The position numbers and the translations under genes were made by a program. This document shows, piece after piece, positions 36,004 to 47,903 of a stretch of DNA of 64,000 nucleotides. The stretch comes from Beroe forskalii (lineage: Eukaryota; Ctenophora; Nuda; Beroida; Beroidae): the NCBI GenBank assembly GCA_011033025.1, contig WFMF01000520.1, positions 52,945 to 116,944 on the forward strand, in the 5' to 3' direction. The notes below the pieces were generated by a model that worked only from the letters and a program-made list of their open reading frames with translations, made no database searches and had not been told where the DNA came from. Every line of letters begins with the position of its first letter. The stretch's first letter is position 1.

Positions 36004-36175
36004 GTGAGTTACCCTGAGATTCAATATCAGTGTATAATGTATACTAGTGTATATACGAACATAATATGCTAATAATATGGTATTTTGGTTCACAACCGCC
36101 TCGCACAAGGAGGATTGGCACCTCACTGTGTGGGCGGGTGGGTTCGTGTTAATCATAATTTAGTTTAATTGCTTT

Positions 36176-37482
36176 AATTTTTTCCTGTTCCCAATCGCGT
36201 TTTTGTTTTACAAAAAGGCATTGAGAAAAGGTTAGCAGAGATCGTGTTTTGTGAATGTGAGGGTTGTGTGTATACTACCTTTATGCGTACTGTTAAATCT
36301 GAAATAGGTGGTGTGCTGCGCGCGACCGAATTTGGTCGTTGGTCGTATGTCACTTTTTCGATCAACTGCTCCTTTATAATATCACTCGCGCCAATATAGC
36401 TTGGTGTAGTGGCATACTGTTCAGTGTTCACTGCAGCCGCTAGCTTACAGGAATTCCAGTTCAATGCTCTGTCCATCCTAATGGTGAAACTTGGAAATTG
36501 ATTCTTTTTCAAAAACTTCATCATTCTTTAATTTCATCACACTTAAGTCAATGACCAGAGGTGCATTAATGTTTATTGATTTTCTTGGGAATCTCCATCA
36601 AATTTTGATTGGGTTTCAATCAAATTAACACTTTTCTTTAAGCAGTTGACAATTGGCAATGAGCAATTTGAGTTCAATCAATGATGATTGACCTTAGCAA
36701 TTATGCTGAGGAAAGTAAGAGATGAAATTTTGTCCCGATACTTGATTAATTGACGATATCTGAATCTTCAATCTTGGGTAGTAATCCTTCTCTTTATCTG
36801 CAAGTTGGCACAGTTGATCTCAATAACATCACAAATTTCGACGCCCAGGAATTACATTGCATTTGGTTGAATATCAATAGTCATCATGAGAAATCCTCGA
36901 TCAAGTTTTTATTTTGAAGTGGGCTACTGGGCTCTGACTGTGAGTGTGATAGCTGAGCAACACAAACTCAAATTGCAGAAACTTGCAAGGACAGAAAATA
37001 ATGCGATTTCGTATGATATAATTATTGTCATCAATGTAAACGGTTCATAATGTACAACGCTTGATGTGAGCACGAGATGTCGCACAAAACTCAAAAGGAA
37101 ACAACAAAGAATGAATGGGTACGCGCGCAATCAGAACATGGCAGGTGTTGCGCGCAAACAGAACATGGCAGGTGTTGCGCGCAATAAAATGCACGTGCGA
37201 TTTGTGATAACGTACGAACTTAATTGTTTCAGTCTATACTTATGAATGAAATATTTATAAAATTCATTCAATGATGAATTGGCACTTTGCCCTTTGGTAT
37301 TGCGATGTGACACTTGATAGTAGTGTTTTATCGTCAACTCATCATGTCAGTAAATGAGACGGACAATGGTCGACGATCAAATGACGGCGTGTTTTTATAC
37401 CAGCCCCGGGGAACAGGAAATTAAGCGCCTGCATACGGAAACAACGGGCACAAGAAATGCGCCGGCAGGCGCAATTCTTGTT
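36176..37482 (+). mobile_element. PLE-family element, copy 3 (internally deleted)
   Basis: The 5' module (TTTTTTCCTGTTCCC, hairpin TTTTTGTTTTACAAAAA at 36200-36216, GGTTAGCAGAGATCGTG) and the 3' module at 37406-37482 match copies 1 and 2. The internal block TGCTCCTTTATAATATCA near 36366 is shared with copy 2 near 34948. No RT frame is present. It lies just right of the second ERM exon. Confidence 0.6.
37406..37482 (+). other. Structured 3' module, copy 3
   Basis: GCGCCTG and CAGGCGC are intact. ACAAGAA is present between them (displaced relative to copy 1) and pairs with the terminal TTCTTGT. The interleaved a-b-a'-b' order is kept although the loops differ in sequence. Confidence 0.5.
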
Positions 37483-37805
37483 TATTTCATGTCGTAAGTC
37501 CACTTTGAAAATTTGAAGTGTTAAGATTGTGCATCAAAATCATCCGCAGAATTCAGAACTGATGTAAATCGATTAAATCTGGGTCCTATAAAACCATTTT
37601 CTCAGCCACTACTACCATGATAAACATTATTAAACACCCTAGATCAAATTAAACTGACTCCTCTCATCAAATTTCTTGATTTTCACAAAACTCGGCACTT
37701 CGGCAGCTGGTTCGGTGAGTGTATAGTGTCTACACTTGAATAGCTATACAGTAGGTACTTATTTAGTCGCATATTTAAAGAAACACGGCAGAGAAATATG
37801 CTTGT

Positions 37806-37946
37806 CCGTATAAAAAGCGCTAAATTACCGCTTTTTGGAAAAATACCAGTAATTTAGCCCTTACTAAATGCTTTTTCATCTTCCGAAAATAAGCGCTTTA
37901 TTACCAATAATTAGCGGTATTTTTTCTGAAAATGCTTTTTATATGG
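37806..37946. mobile_element. Small MITE-like inverted-repeat element (141 bp)
   Basis: The ends CCGTATAAAAAGC and GCTTTTTATATGG are inverted repeats with one mismatch. The interior contains AGCGCTAAATTACC and inverted relatives. It is non-coding. Confidence 0.5.
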
Positions 37947-37987
37947 TAATTGAAGGTAATCATCAAAGGACTAGCATACGCGGCTAT

Positions 37988-38285
37988 CCATAAAGGACGT
38001 CGGCAAAATTTCGCCCATTTTAGACCCCTCCCCCTTGTCCGCAAATGCCTGCATTTCAGAAACCTCTCCCTCCCCCTGGACGACTGCATTTTTCTTGAAA
38101 ATCTTTGAGGTCTTAATTTTTGGGCCCAAAATTTCACGATTTTTCAGTGAAATAACCGTCAAATCGACCAAAATTTCAATAACGCGATGGATGTGGTGGG
38201 AAAGGAATGTGCCCTCCCCCTTCCTTGATTACAAACGTCCGCATTGGCCAGACTCCCCCCCCTTCATTGCGGACGTCCTTTATGG
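37988..38285. mobile_element. MITE with CCATAAAGGACGTC termini (298 bp)
   Basis: CCATAAAGGACGTC at the left is exactly mirrored by GACGTCCTTTATGG at the right. Subterminal parts also pair loosely (TGTCCGCAAATG and CGTCCGCATTGG). The interior has C-rich tracts and no open frame of note. Diverged fragments of this element and of its left flank recur at 40078-40126 and 40383-40440. Confidence 0.75.
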
Positions 38286-38725
38286 ACTAAAGTCAAAGAC
38301 AAAACAACTGTTTTGAGCAATGATGAATTTTACATATTTTGCTGCCTAAAAACCATATTAGTACAGTATTATATTGTAATACTTGCTAAATAATAATTTT
38401 CTAGAAAGTGGAGCGTCTTACACTCAAGAATGCAGTATCTCTCTTGGAATTTGGATGTTAAATAATTTTCCTGCCATTTTGACAAAATGAAATGATTTTC
38501 AATCCTTTAATTTTGCTGAAATAATTGTACTTAATTGAACGCTCAAGAAATCTGATAGTAACACATGAAATGAGAGGACTCTCATTATTCAGAATTTCTA
38601 TACAACTGTCTGAGTCTCATGTATAATCAAGTAGAACGGTGGGAATCACGTACCAGCTCACACTACGATGTTTCTAATATTATGAGACATTTAACTGAGG
38701 ACTAGTGGAATGTCAGTGGGTGTGT

Positions 38726-38965
38726 AATATACGCTTAGAGCATGGCTGGGAATGCGCTAATATACGCTTAGAGCATGGCTGGGAATGAGCTAATATACGC
38801 TTAGAGCATGGCTGGGAATGAGCTAATATACGCTTAGAGCAGGGCTGGGAATGCGCTAATATACGCTTAGAGCATGGCTGGGAATGCGCTAATATACGCT
38901 TAGAGCATGGTTTTGGGAATGCCTGGATAGAAGTACGCTTAGCATGGGAATGCGCTAATATACGC
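38726..38965. repeat. 33-bp minisatellite, about seven units
   Basis: Units read AATATACGCTTAGAGCATGG plus CTGGGAATGCGCT. The first five are nearly perfect; the right side decays through partial units to about 39050. Confidence 0.88.
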
Positions 38966-39169
38966 TTAGAGCATTTTACAGAAAAACGCTTATCTATGGC
39001 TGGGAATTTTTAGTATGGCTTAGAGGGGAATGCGAAAATGTCACGCTTAGGCGAAACATGAATAATTTGTATTGTCGCACCATAGCAAACGCTTCAAATT
39101 CGGCGAGGCGAAGAATGCAGCAATTTACTGCGTCATGACCATTTGGCATGCTGACTTCAAGAAGAAGAA

Positions 39170-39600
39170 TAGGAGCTGATAATAAAAATTATTGCACGAG
39201 GCGAAGACGAGTGCAATAATTTGTATTGTCACACGAGGAGCATGAGTGATAATACAAATTATTGCACGAGGCGAAGCCGAGTGCAATAATTTTATTCGTC
39301 ATGACTTCATTTGCCATGCTCTTAGTGTATTAGCCAATGTGAGGAGTGCAACATACTTATTATTGCACGCCTACAAGCACCCTCAGTAAATTGGCTAATA
39401 GAAATTATTGCACGAGGCGCGTAGCCGATATAATATTTGTATTGTCGCACGAGGAGCAGGCCGAGGTGACATTAATAATAAATTATTGCACGAGGCGAGA
39501 GTGCAATAATTTTAGCGTCATGACCATTCATGCTCTTAGTGTATTAGCCAATGTGAAAAGTGCAATATTACTTATTATTGCACGCCTACAAGTACCCTCA
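39170..39600. repeat. Cluster of short inverted cassettes (ATTGCAC...GTGCAATAAT)
   Basis: Cassettes of about 35 bp of the form AATTATTGCACGAGGCGAAG...GTGCAATAATTT occur several times. Between them are TTGTATTGTC(A/G)CACGAGGAGC and a duplicated block with CTCTTAGTGTATTAGCCAA (near 39320 and 39533). Each cassette can fold into a hairpin. No gene is seen. Confidence 0.65.
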
Positions 39601-40252
39601 AAATTGGCTAATATGTATAGTACTAGAGATCATATCTAGGATGTTGACTGGTTAGGTATAATGGTCCAGGTACATGAATTGAGCTGCAGCAGTCAACCCT
39701 CAACCTGCTGCGAGGTGTAACTATTTAACATCGTGTTGGTTGTAGACTATATAACCACCTGACCAGAGAGAGACTTGTTCAATTCGCCATGCGCAGCGTG
39801 GTGAATTACAATCAGGCGCGAATGTTAACGTCATTATACTCGGTAAATTGCGTCAAAAACCCGAATAACGGTCTAATATCATGATTTAGGTTATTATACG
39901 CGTTATGAAATGCTGGTTAAATGATGTAAACAGTGCATAAGCCATGTGATGAAATTTCCGTGTGACCTAGAAATTAACTGGCCATTAATTTAATTGAAAT
40001 TAATGAAAATATTTGCCCTCAACAATTCACCATTCCAAAGCATGATAATGAGTCATGCCTCCAAGCCTGGGTGTGAGCGTTATGGATGTGGTGGAAAGGA
40101 ATGTGCCCAGCTGCATTCCTTGATTAGAATTAAAGGCAGATTATTAATTAGAATAATCTAATAGCAACTCATCCGTGTCTACTGACCAATCATAGACTGC
40201 TGGGGTGGGGCCGTGTCTACTGACCAATCATAGACTGTAATGTACAATGTCC
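39601..40252. other. Left flank of the 29-bp satellite
   Basis: Unique AT-rich DNA with a degenerate piece of the CCATAAAGGACGTC MITE interior (40078-40126). A 25-bp duplication, GTGTCTACTGACCAATCATA, begins at 40173 and 40212. Confidence 0.5.
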
Positions 40253-43200
40253 TATCAGTATCAGTGTAATGTACAATTTACTATCAGTATCAGTGTAATG
40301 TACAATGTACTATCAGTATCAGTGCAATGTACAATGTATTATCAGATCCAATGTCAATCAGCGTGGTACTTGCTATGGGTATCAGTAATTGAAGGTAATG
40401 CAAAAGGACTAGCATAACAGGTTATCAAAATGTCCGGTATCGTCCCCAGGTGCAAATGTACTGCATCAGAATCAGTGTAATGGACAACTGCATCAGTATC
40501 AGTGTAATGTACAATGTACTTATCAGTATCAGTGTAATGTACAATATTTTCATCTATCAGTATCAGTGTAATGTACAATGTATTATCAGTATCAGTGTAA
40601 TGTACAATGTCTATCAGTATCAGTGTAATGTACAATGTATTATCAGTATCAGTGCAATGTACAATGTACTATTATCAATCATCAGTGTAATGTACAATGT
40701 ACTATCAGTATGCCTAAAGTATATAATTAGTATGTGTAATGTACAATGTACTATCAGTATCAGTGTAATTCAAGAATGTACTATCAGTATCAGTGTAATG
40801 TACAATGTACTATCAGTATCAAAATGTACAATGTATATCAGTATCAGTGTAATGTACAATACTATCAGTATCAGCAATGTACTATCAGTATCGGTGCAAT
40901 GTACAATGTACTATCAGTATCAGTAATGTACAATGTACTATCAGTACAATGTACTATCAGTATCAGTGTAATGTACAATGTACTATCAGTATCAGTGTAA
41001 TGTACAATGTACTATCAGTATCAGTGTAATGTACAATGTACTATCAGTATCAGTGTAATGTACAATGTACTATCAGTATCAGTGTAATGTACAATGTACT
41101 ATCAGTATCAGTGTAATGTACAATGTACTATCAGTATCAGTGTAATGTACAATGTGCTATCAGTATCAGTGTAATGTACAATGTACTATCAGTATCAGTG
41201 TAATGTACAATGTACTATCAGTATCAGTGTAATGTACAATGTACTATCAGTATCAGTACAGTGTAATGTACAATGTACTATCAGTATCAGTGTAATGTAC
41301 AATGTACTATCAGTATCAGTGTAATGTACAATGTACTATCAGTATCAGTGTAATGTACAATGTACTATCAGTATCAGTGTAATGTACAATGTACTATCAG
41401 TATCAGTGTAATGTGTACTATCAGTATCAGTGTAATGTACTATCAGTATCAGTACAATGTACTATCATCAGTGTAATGTACAATGTACTATCAGTATCAG
41501 TGTAATGTACAATGTACTATCAGTATCAGTGTAATGTACAATGTACTATCAGTATCAGTGTAATGTACAATGTACTATCAGTATCAGTGTAATGTACAAT
41601 GTACTATCAGTATCAGTGTAATGTACAATGTACTATCAGTATCAGTATGTAATGTACAATGTACTATCAGTATCAGTGTAATGTATTATCAGTGCAATGT
41701 ACAATGTATTATCAGTATCAGTGTAATGTACAATGTACTATCAGTATCAGTGTAATGTACAATGTACTTATCAGTATCAGTGTAATGTACAATGTACTAT
41801 CAGTATCAGTGTAATGTACAATGTACTATCAGTATCAGTGTAATGTACAATGTACTATCAGTATCAGTGTAATGTACAATGTACTATCAGTATCAATGTA
41901 CAATGTACTATCAGTATCAGTGTAATGTACAATGTACTATCAGTATCAGTGTAATGTACAATGTATCAGTATCAGTGTAATGTCAGTATCAGTGTAATGT
42001 ACAATGTACTATCAGTATCAGTGCAATGTACAATGTACTATCAGTATCAGTGTAATGTACAATGTACTATCAGTATCAGTGTAATGTACAATGTACTATC
42101 AGTATCAGTGCAATGTACAATGTACTATCAGTATCAGTGTAATGTACAATGTACTATCAGTATCAGTGTAATGTACAATGTACTATCAGTATCAGTGTAA
42201 TGTGGTAATGTACTATCAGTATCAGTGCAATGTACAATGTACTATCAGTATCAGTGCAATGCCAATGTACTAGTATCAGTGTAATGTACAATGTACTATC
42301 AGTATCAGTGTAATGTACAATGTACTATCAGTATCAGTGCAATGTACAATGTACTATCAGTATCAGTGCAATGTACAATGTACTATCAGTATCAGTGCAA
42401 TGTACAATGTACTATCAGTATCAGTGTAATGTACAATGTACTATCAGTATCAGTGTAATGTACAATGTACTATCAGTATCAGTGTAATGTACAATGTACT
42501 ATCAGTATCAGTGTAATGTACAATGTACTATCAGTATCAGTGTAATGTACAATGTACTATCAGTATCAGTGTAATGTACAATGTACTATCAGTATCAGTG
42601 TAATGTACAATGTACTATCAGTATCAGTGTAATGTACAATGTACTATCAGTATCAGTGTAATGTACAATGTACTATCAGTATCAGTGCAATGTACAATGT
42701 ACTATCAGTATCAGTGTAATGTACAATGTACTATCAGTATCAGTGTAATGTACAATGTACTATCAGTATCAGTGTAATGTACAATGTACTATCAGTATCA
42801 GTGTAATGTACAATGTACTATCAGTATCAGTGTAATGTACAATGTACTATCAGTATCAGTGTAATGTACAATGTACTATCAGTATCAGTGTAATGTACAA
42901 TGTACTATCAGTATCAGTGTAATGTACAATGTACTATCAGTATCAGTGTAATGTACAATGTACTATCAGTATCAGTGTAATGTACAATGTACTATCAGTA
43001 TCAGTGTAGCCAATGTATCAGTATCAGTGTAATGTACAATGTACTATCAGTATCAGTGTAATGTACAATGTACTATCAGTATCAGTGTAATGTACAATGT
43101 ACTATCAGTATCAGTGTAATGTACAATGTACTATCAGTATCAGTGTAATGTACAATGTACTATCAGTATCAGTGTAATGTACAATGTACTATCAGTATCA

Positions 43201-46200
43201 GTGTAATGTAATGTACAATGTACTATATCAGTATCAGTGTAATGTACAATGTACTATCAGTATCAGTGTAATGTACAATGTACTATCAGTATCAGTGTAA
43301 TGTACAATGTACTATCAGTATCAGTGCAATGTACAATGTACTATCAGTATCAATGTACAATGTACTATCAGTATCAGTGTAATGTACAATGTACTATCAG
43401 TATCAGTGTAATGTACAATGTACTATCAGTATCAGTGTAATGTACAATGTACTATCAGTATCAGTGTAATGTACAATGTACTATCAGTATCAGTGTAATG
43501 TACAATGTACTATCAGTATCAGTGTAATGTACAATGTATTATCAGTATCAGTGTAATGTACAATGTACTATCAGTATCAGTGTAATGTACAATGTACTAT
43601 CAGTATCAGTGTAATGTACAATGTACTATCAGTATCAGTGTAATGTACCAGTAATGTACTATCAGTATCAGTGTAATGTACAATGTACTATCAGTATCAG
43701 TGTAATGTACAATGTACTATCAGTATCAGTGTAATGTACAATGTACTATCAGTATCAGTGTAATGTACAATGTACTATCAGTATCAGTGTGTACAATGTA
43801 CTATCAGTGTAATGTACAATGTACTATCAGTATCAGTGTAATGTACAATGTACTATCAGTATCAGTGTAATGTACAATGTACTATCAGTATCAGTGTAAT
43901 GTACAATGTACTATCAGTATCAGTGTAATGTACAATGTACTATCAGTATCAGTGTATAATGTATGTACAATGTACTATCAGTATCAGTGTAATGTAAAAT
44001 GTACTATCAGAATCAGTAATGTACAATGTACTATCAGTATCAGTGTGTACAATGTACTATCAGTATCAGTGTAATGTACAATGTACTATCAGTATCAGTG
44101 TAATGTACAATGTACTATCAGTATCAGTGTAATGTACAATGTACTATCAGTATCAGTGTAATGTACAATGTACTATCAGTATCAGTGTAATGTACAATGT
44201 ACTATCAGTATCAGTGTAATGTACAATGTACTATCAGTATCAGTGTAATGTACAATGTACTATCAGTATCAGTGTAATGTACAATGTACTTTATCAGTAT
44301 CAGTGTAATGTACAATGTACTATCAGTATCAGTGTAATGTACAATGTACTATCAGTATCAGTGTAATGTACAATGTACTATCAGTATCAGTGTAATGTAC
44401 AATGTACTATCAGTATCAGTGTAATGTACAATGTATCGTGTACAATGTACTATCAGTATCAGTGTAATGTACAATGTACTATCAGTATCAGTGTAATGTA
44501 CAATGTACTATCAGTATCAGTGCAATGTACAATGTACTATCAGTATCAGTGTAATGTACAATGTACTATCAGTATCAGTGTAATGTACAATGTACTATCA
44601 GTATCAGTGTAATGTATGTACAATGTACTATCAGTATCAGTGTAATGTACAATGTACTATCAGTATCAGTGTAATGTACAATGTACTATCAGTATCAGTG
44701 TAATGTACAATGTACTATCAGTATCAATGTACTATCAGTATCAGTGTAATGTACAATGTACTATCAGTATCAGTGTAATGTACAATGTATTATCAGTATC
44801 AGTGTAATGTACAATGTACTATCAGTATCAGTGTAATGTACAATGTACTATCAGTATCAGTGTAATGTACAATGTACTATCAGTATCAGTGTAATGTACA
44901 ATGTACTATCAGTATCAGTGTAATGTACAATGTATTATCAGTATCAGTGTAATGTACAATGTACTATCAGTATCAGTGTAATGTACAATGTACTATCAGT
45001 ATCAGTGTAATGTACAATGTATTATCAGTATCAGTGCAATGTACAATGTACTATCAGTATCAGTGTAATGTACAATGTATCAATGTACTATCAGTATCAG
45101 TGTAATTATCAGTATCAGTGTAATGTACAATGTACTATCAGTATCAGTGCAATGTACAATGTATCAGTATCAGTGTAATGTGTAATGTATCAATGTACTA
45201 TCAGTATCAGTGCAGTGTGTGTACAATGTACTATCAGTATCAGTGTAATGTACAATGTACTATCAGTATCAGTGTAATGTGCAATATCACTATCAGTATC
45301 AGTGTACGTGTACAATGTACTATCAGTATCAGTGTAATGTACAATGTATTACTATCAGTAATGTACAATGTACTAATGTCAGTGTAATCAATGTATTAAT
45401 GTACAATGTACTATCAGTATCAGTGTAATGTACAATGTACTATCGTATCAGTAATGTACAATGTACTATACAGTATCAGTGTACAATGTACAATGTACTA
45501 TCAGTATCAGTGTAATGTACAATGTACTATCAGTATCAGTGTAATGTACAATGTACCTCAGTATCAGTGTGTGCAATGTACTATCAGTATCAGTGTAATG
45601 TACAATGTACTATCAGTATCAGTGTAATGTACAATGTACTATCAGTATCAGTGCAATGTACAATGTACTATCAGTATCAGTGTAATGTACAATGTACTAT
45701 CAGTATCAGTGTAATGTACAATGTACTATCAGTATCAGTGTAATGTACAATGTACTATCAGTATCAGTGTAATGTACAATGTACTATCAGTATCAGTGTA
45801 ATGTACAATGTACTATCAGTATCAGTGTAATGTACAATATAGTATCAGTGTAATCAATGTACTATCAGTATCAGTGTAATGTACAATGTACTATCAATAT
45901 CAGTGTATCAGTATCAGTGTAATGTACTAGTGTATCAGTGTAATGTACAATGTACTATCAGTATCAGTGTAATGTACAATGTACTATCAGTATCAGTGTA
46001 CAGTGCAGTGCAATGTACTATCAGTATTATCAGTATCAGTAATGTACAATGTACTATCAGTATCAGTGTAATGTACAATGTACTATCAGTATCAGTGTAA
46101 TGTACAATGTACTATCAGTATCAGTGTAATGTACAATGTACTATCAGTATCAGTGTAATGTACAATGTACTATCAGTATCAGTGTAATGTACAATGTACT

Positions 46201-47901
46201 ATCAGTATCAATGTACAATGTACTATCAGTATCAGTGTAATGTACAATGTACTATCAGTATCAGTGTAATGTACAATGTACTATCAGTATCAGTGTAATG
46301 TACAATGTACTATCAGTACTATCAGTATCAGTGTAATGTACAATGTAATCAGTATCAGTGTATGTACTATCAGTATCAGTGTAATGTACAATGTACTATC
46401 AGTATCAGTGTAATGTATCGTACAATGTATCATGTACTATCAGTATCAGTGTACAATGTACTATCAGTGTAATGTACAATGTACTATCAGTATCAGTGTA
46501 ATGTACAATGTACTATCAGTATCAGTGTAATGTACAATGTACTATCAGTATCAGTGTAATGTACAATGTACTATCAGTATCAGTGTAATGTACAATGTAC
46601 TATCAGTATCAGTGCAATGTACTATGTATCAGTGCAATGTACAATCTATCAGTATCAGTGTAATGTACAATGTACTATCAGTATCAGTACGTAATGTACA
46701 ATGTACTATCAGTATCAGTGTAATGTACAATGTACTATCAGTATCAGTGTAATGTACAATGTACTATCAGTATCAGTGTACCATCAATGTGCTATGTATC
46801 AGTATCAGTGCAATGTACAATGTACTATCAGTATCAGTGTAATGTACAATGTACTATCAGTATCAGTGTAATGTACAATGTACTATCAGTATCAGTGTAA
46901 TGTACAATGTATTATCAGTATCAGTGCAATGTACAATGTACTATCAGTATCAGTGTAATGTATGTCGTATCAGGTAATGTACAATGTGCTATCAGTATCA
47001 GTGTAATGTACAATGTACTATCAGTATCAGTGTAATGTACAATGTACTATCAGTATCAGTGCAATGTACAATGTACTATCAGTATAAGTGTAATGTACAA
47101 TGTAGTATCAGTATCAGAGTAATGTACAATGTACTATCAGTATCAGTGTAATGTACAATGTAGTATCAGTATCAGAGTAATGTACAATGTGCTATCAGTA
47201 TCAGTGTAATGTACAATGTACTATCAGTGTCAGTGTAATGTACAATGTACTATCAGTATCAGTGCAATGTACAATGTACTATCAGTATCAGTGTAATGTA
47301 CAATGTAGTATCAGTATCAGAGTAATGTACAATGTATTATCAGTATCAGTGCAATGTACAATGTACTATCAGTATCAGTGCAATGTACAATGTACTATCA
47401 GGATCAGTGTAATGTACAATGTACTATCAGTATCAGTGCAATGTACAATGTATTATCAGGATCAGTGTAATGTACAATGTATTATCAGTATCAGTGTAAT
47501 GTACAATGTACTATCAGTATCAGTGTAATGTACAATGTGCTATCAGTATCAGTGTAATGTACAATGTACTATCAGTATCAGTTTAATGTACAATGTACTA
47601 TCAGTATCAGTGTAATGTACAATGTATTATCAGTATCAGTGCAATGTACAATGTACTATCAGTATCAGTGTAATGTACAATGTACTATCAGTATCAATGT
47701 ACAATATACTATCAGTATCAGTGTAATGTACAATGTACTATCAGTATCCAGTATCAGTGTAATGTACAATGTACTATCAGTATCAGAGTAATGTACAATG
47801 TACTATCAGTATCAGTGCAATGTACAATGTACTATCAGTATCAGTGCAATGTACAATGTACTATCAGTATCAGTGCAATGTACAATGTACTATCAGTATC
47901 A
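40253..47901. repeat. 29-bp satellite array, about 7.6 kb and 260 units
   Basis: The consensus unit is ACTATCAGTATCAGTGTAAT plus GTACAATGT, always in one orientation. A foreign insert at about 40371-40446 interrupts the left edge. Long near-perfect runs (41.0-41.4 and 42.4-43.0 kb) alternate with irregular blocks (45.1-46.8 kb) full of partial units. The common variant GTGCAAT removes the only stop in one frame, so many 60-110 codon open frames rich in Tyr, Gln, Cys, Ser and Val appear; these are not genes. The right edge abuts element B exactly. Confidence 0.95.
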
Positions 47902-47903
47902 TA

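Noticed and set aside
30851..37482. Hammerhead ribozyme in the PLE modules
   Set aside because: I looked for CTGATGA with a downstream GAAA in the modules and did not find a consistent core.
40253..47901. CRISPR-like array
   Set aside because: Units are contiguous with no unique spacers, and the surrounding genes are spliced eukaryotic genes.
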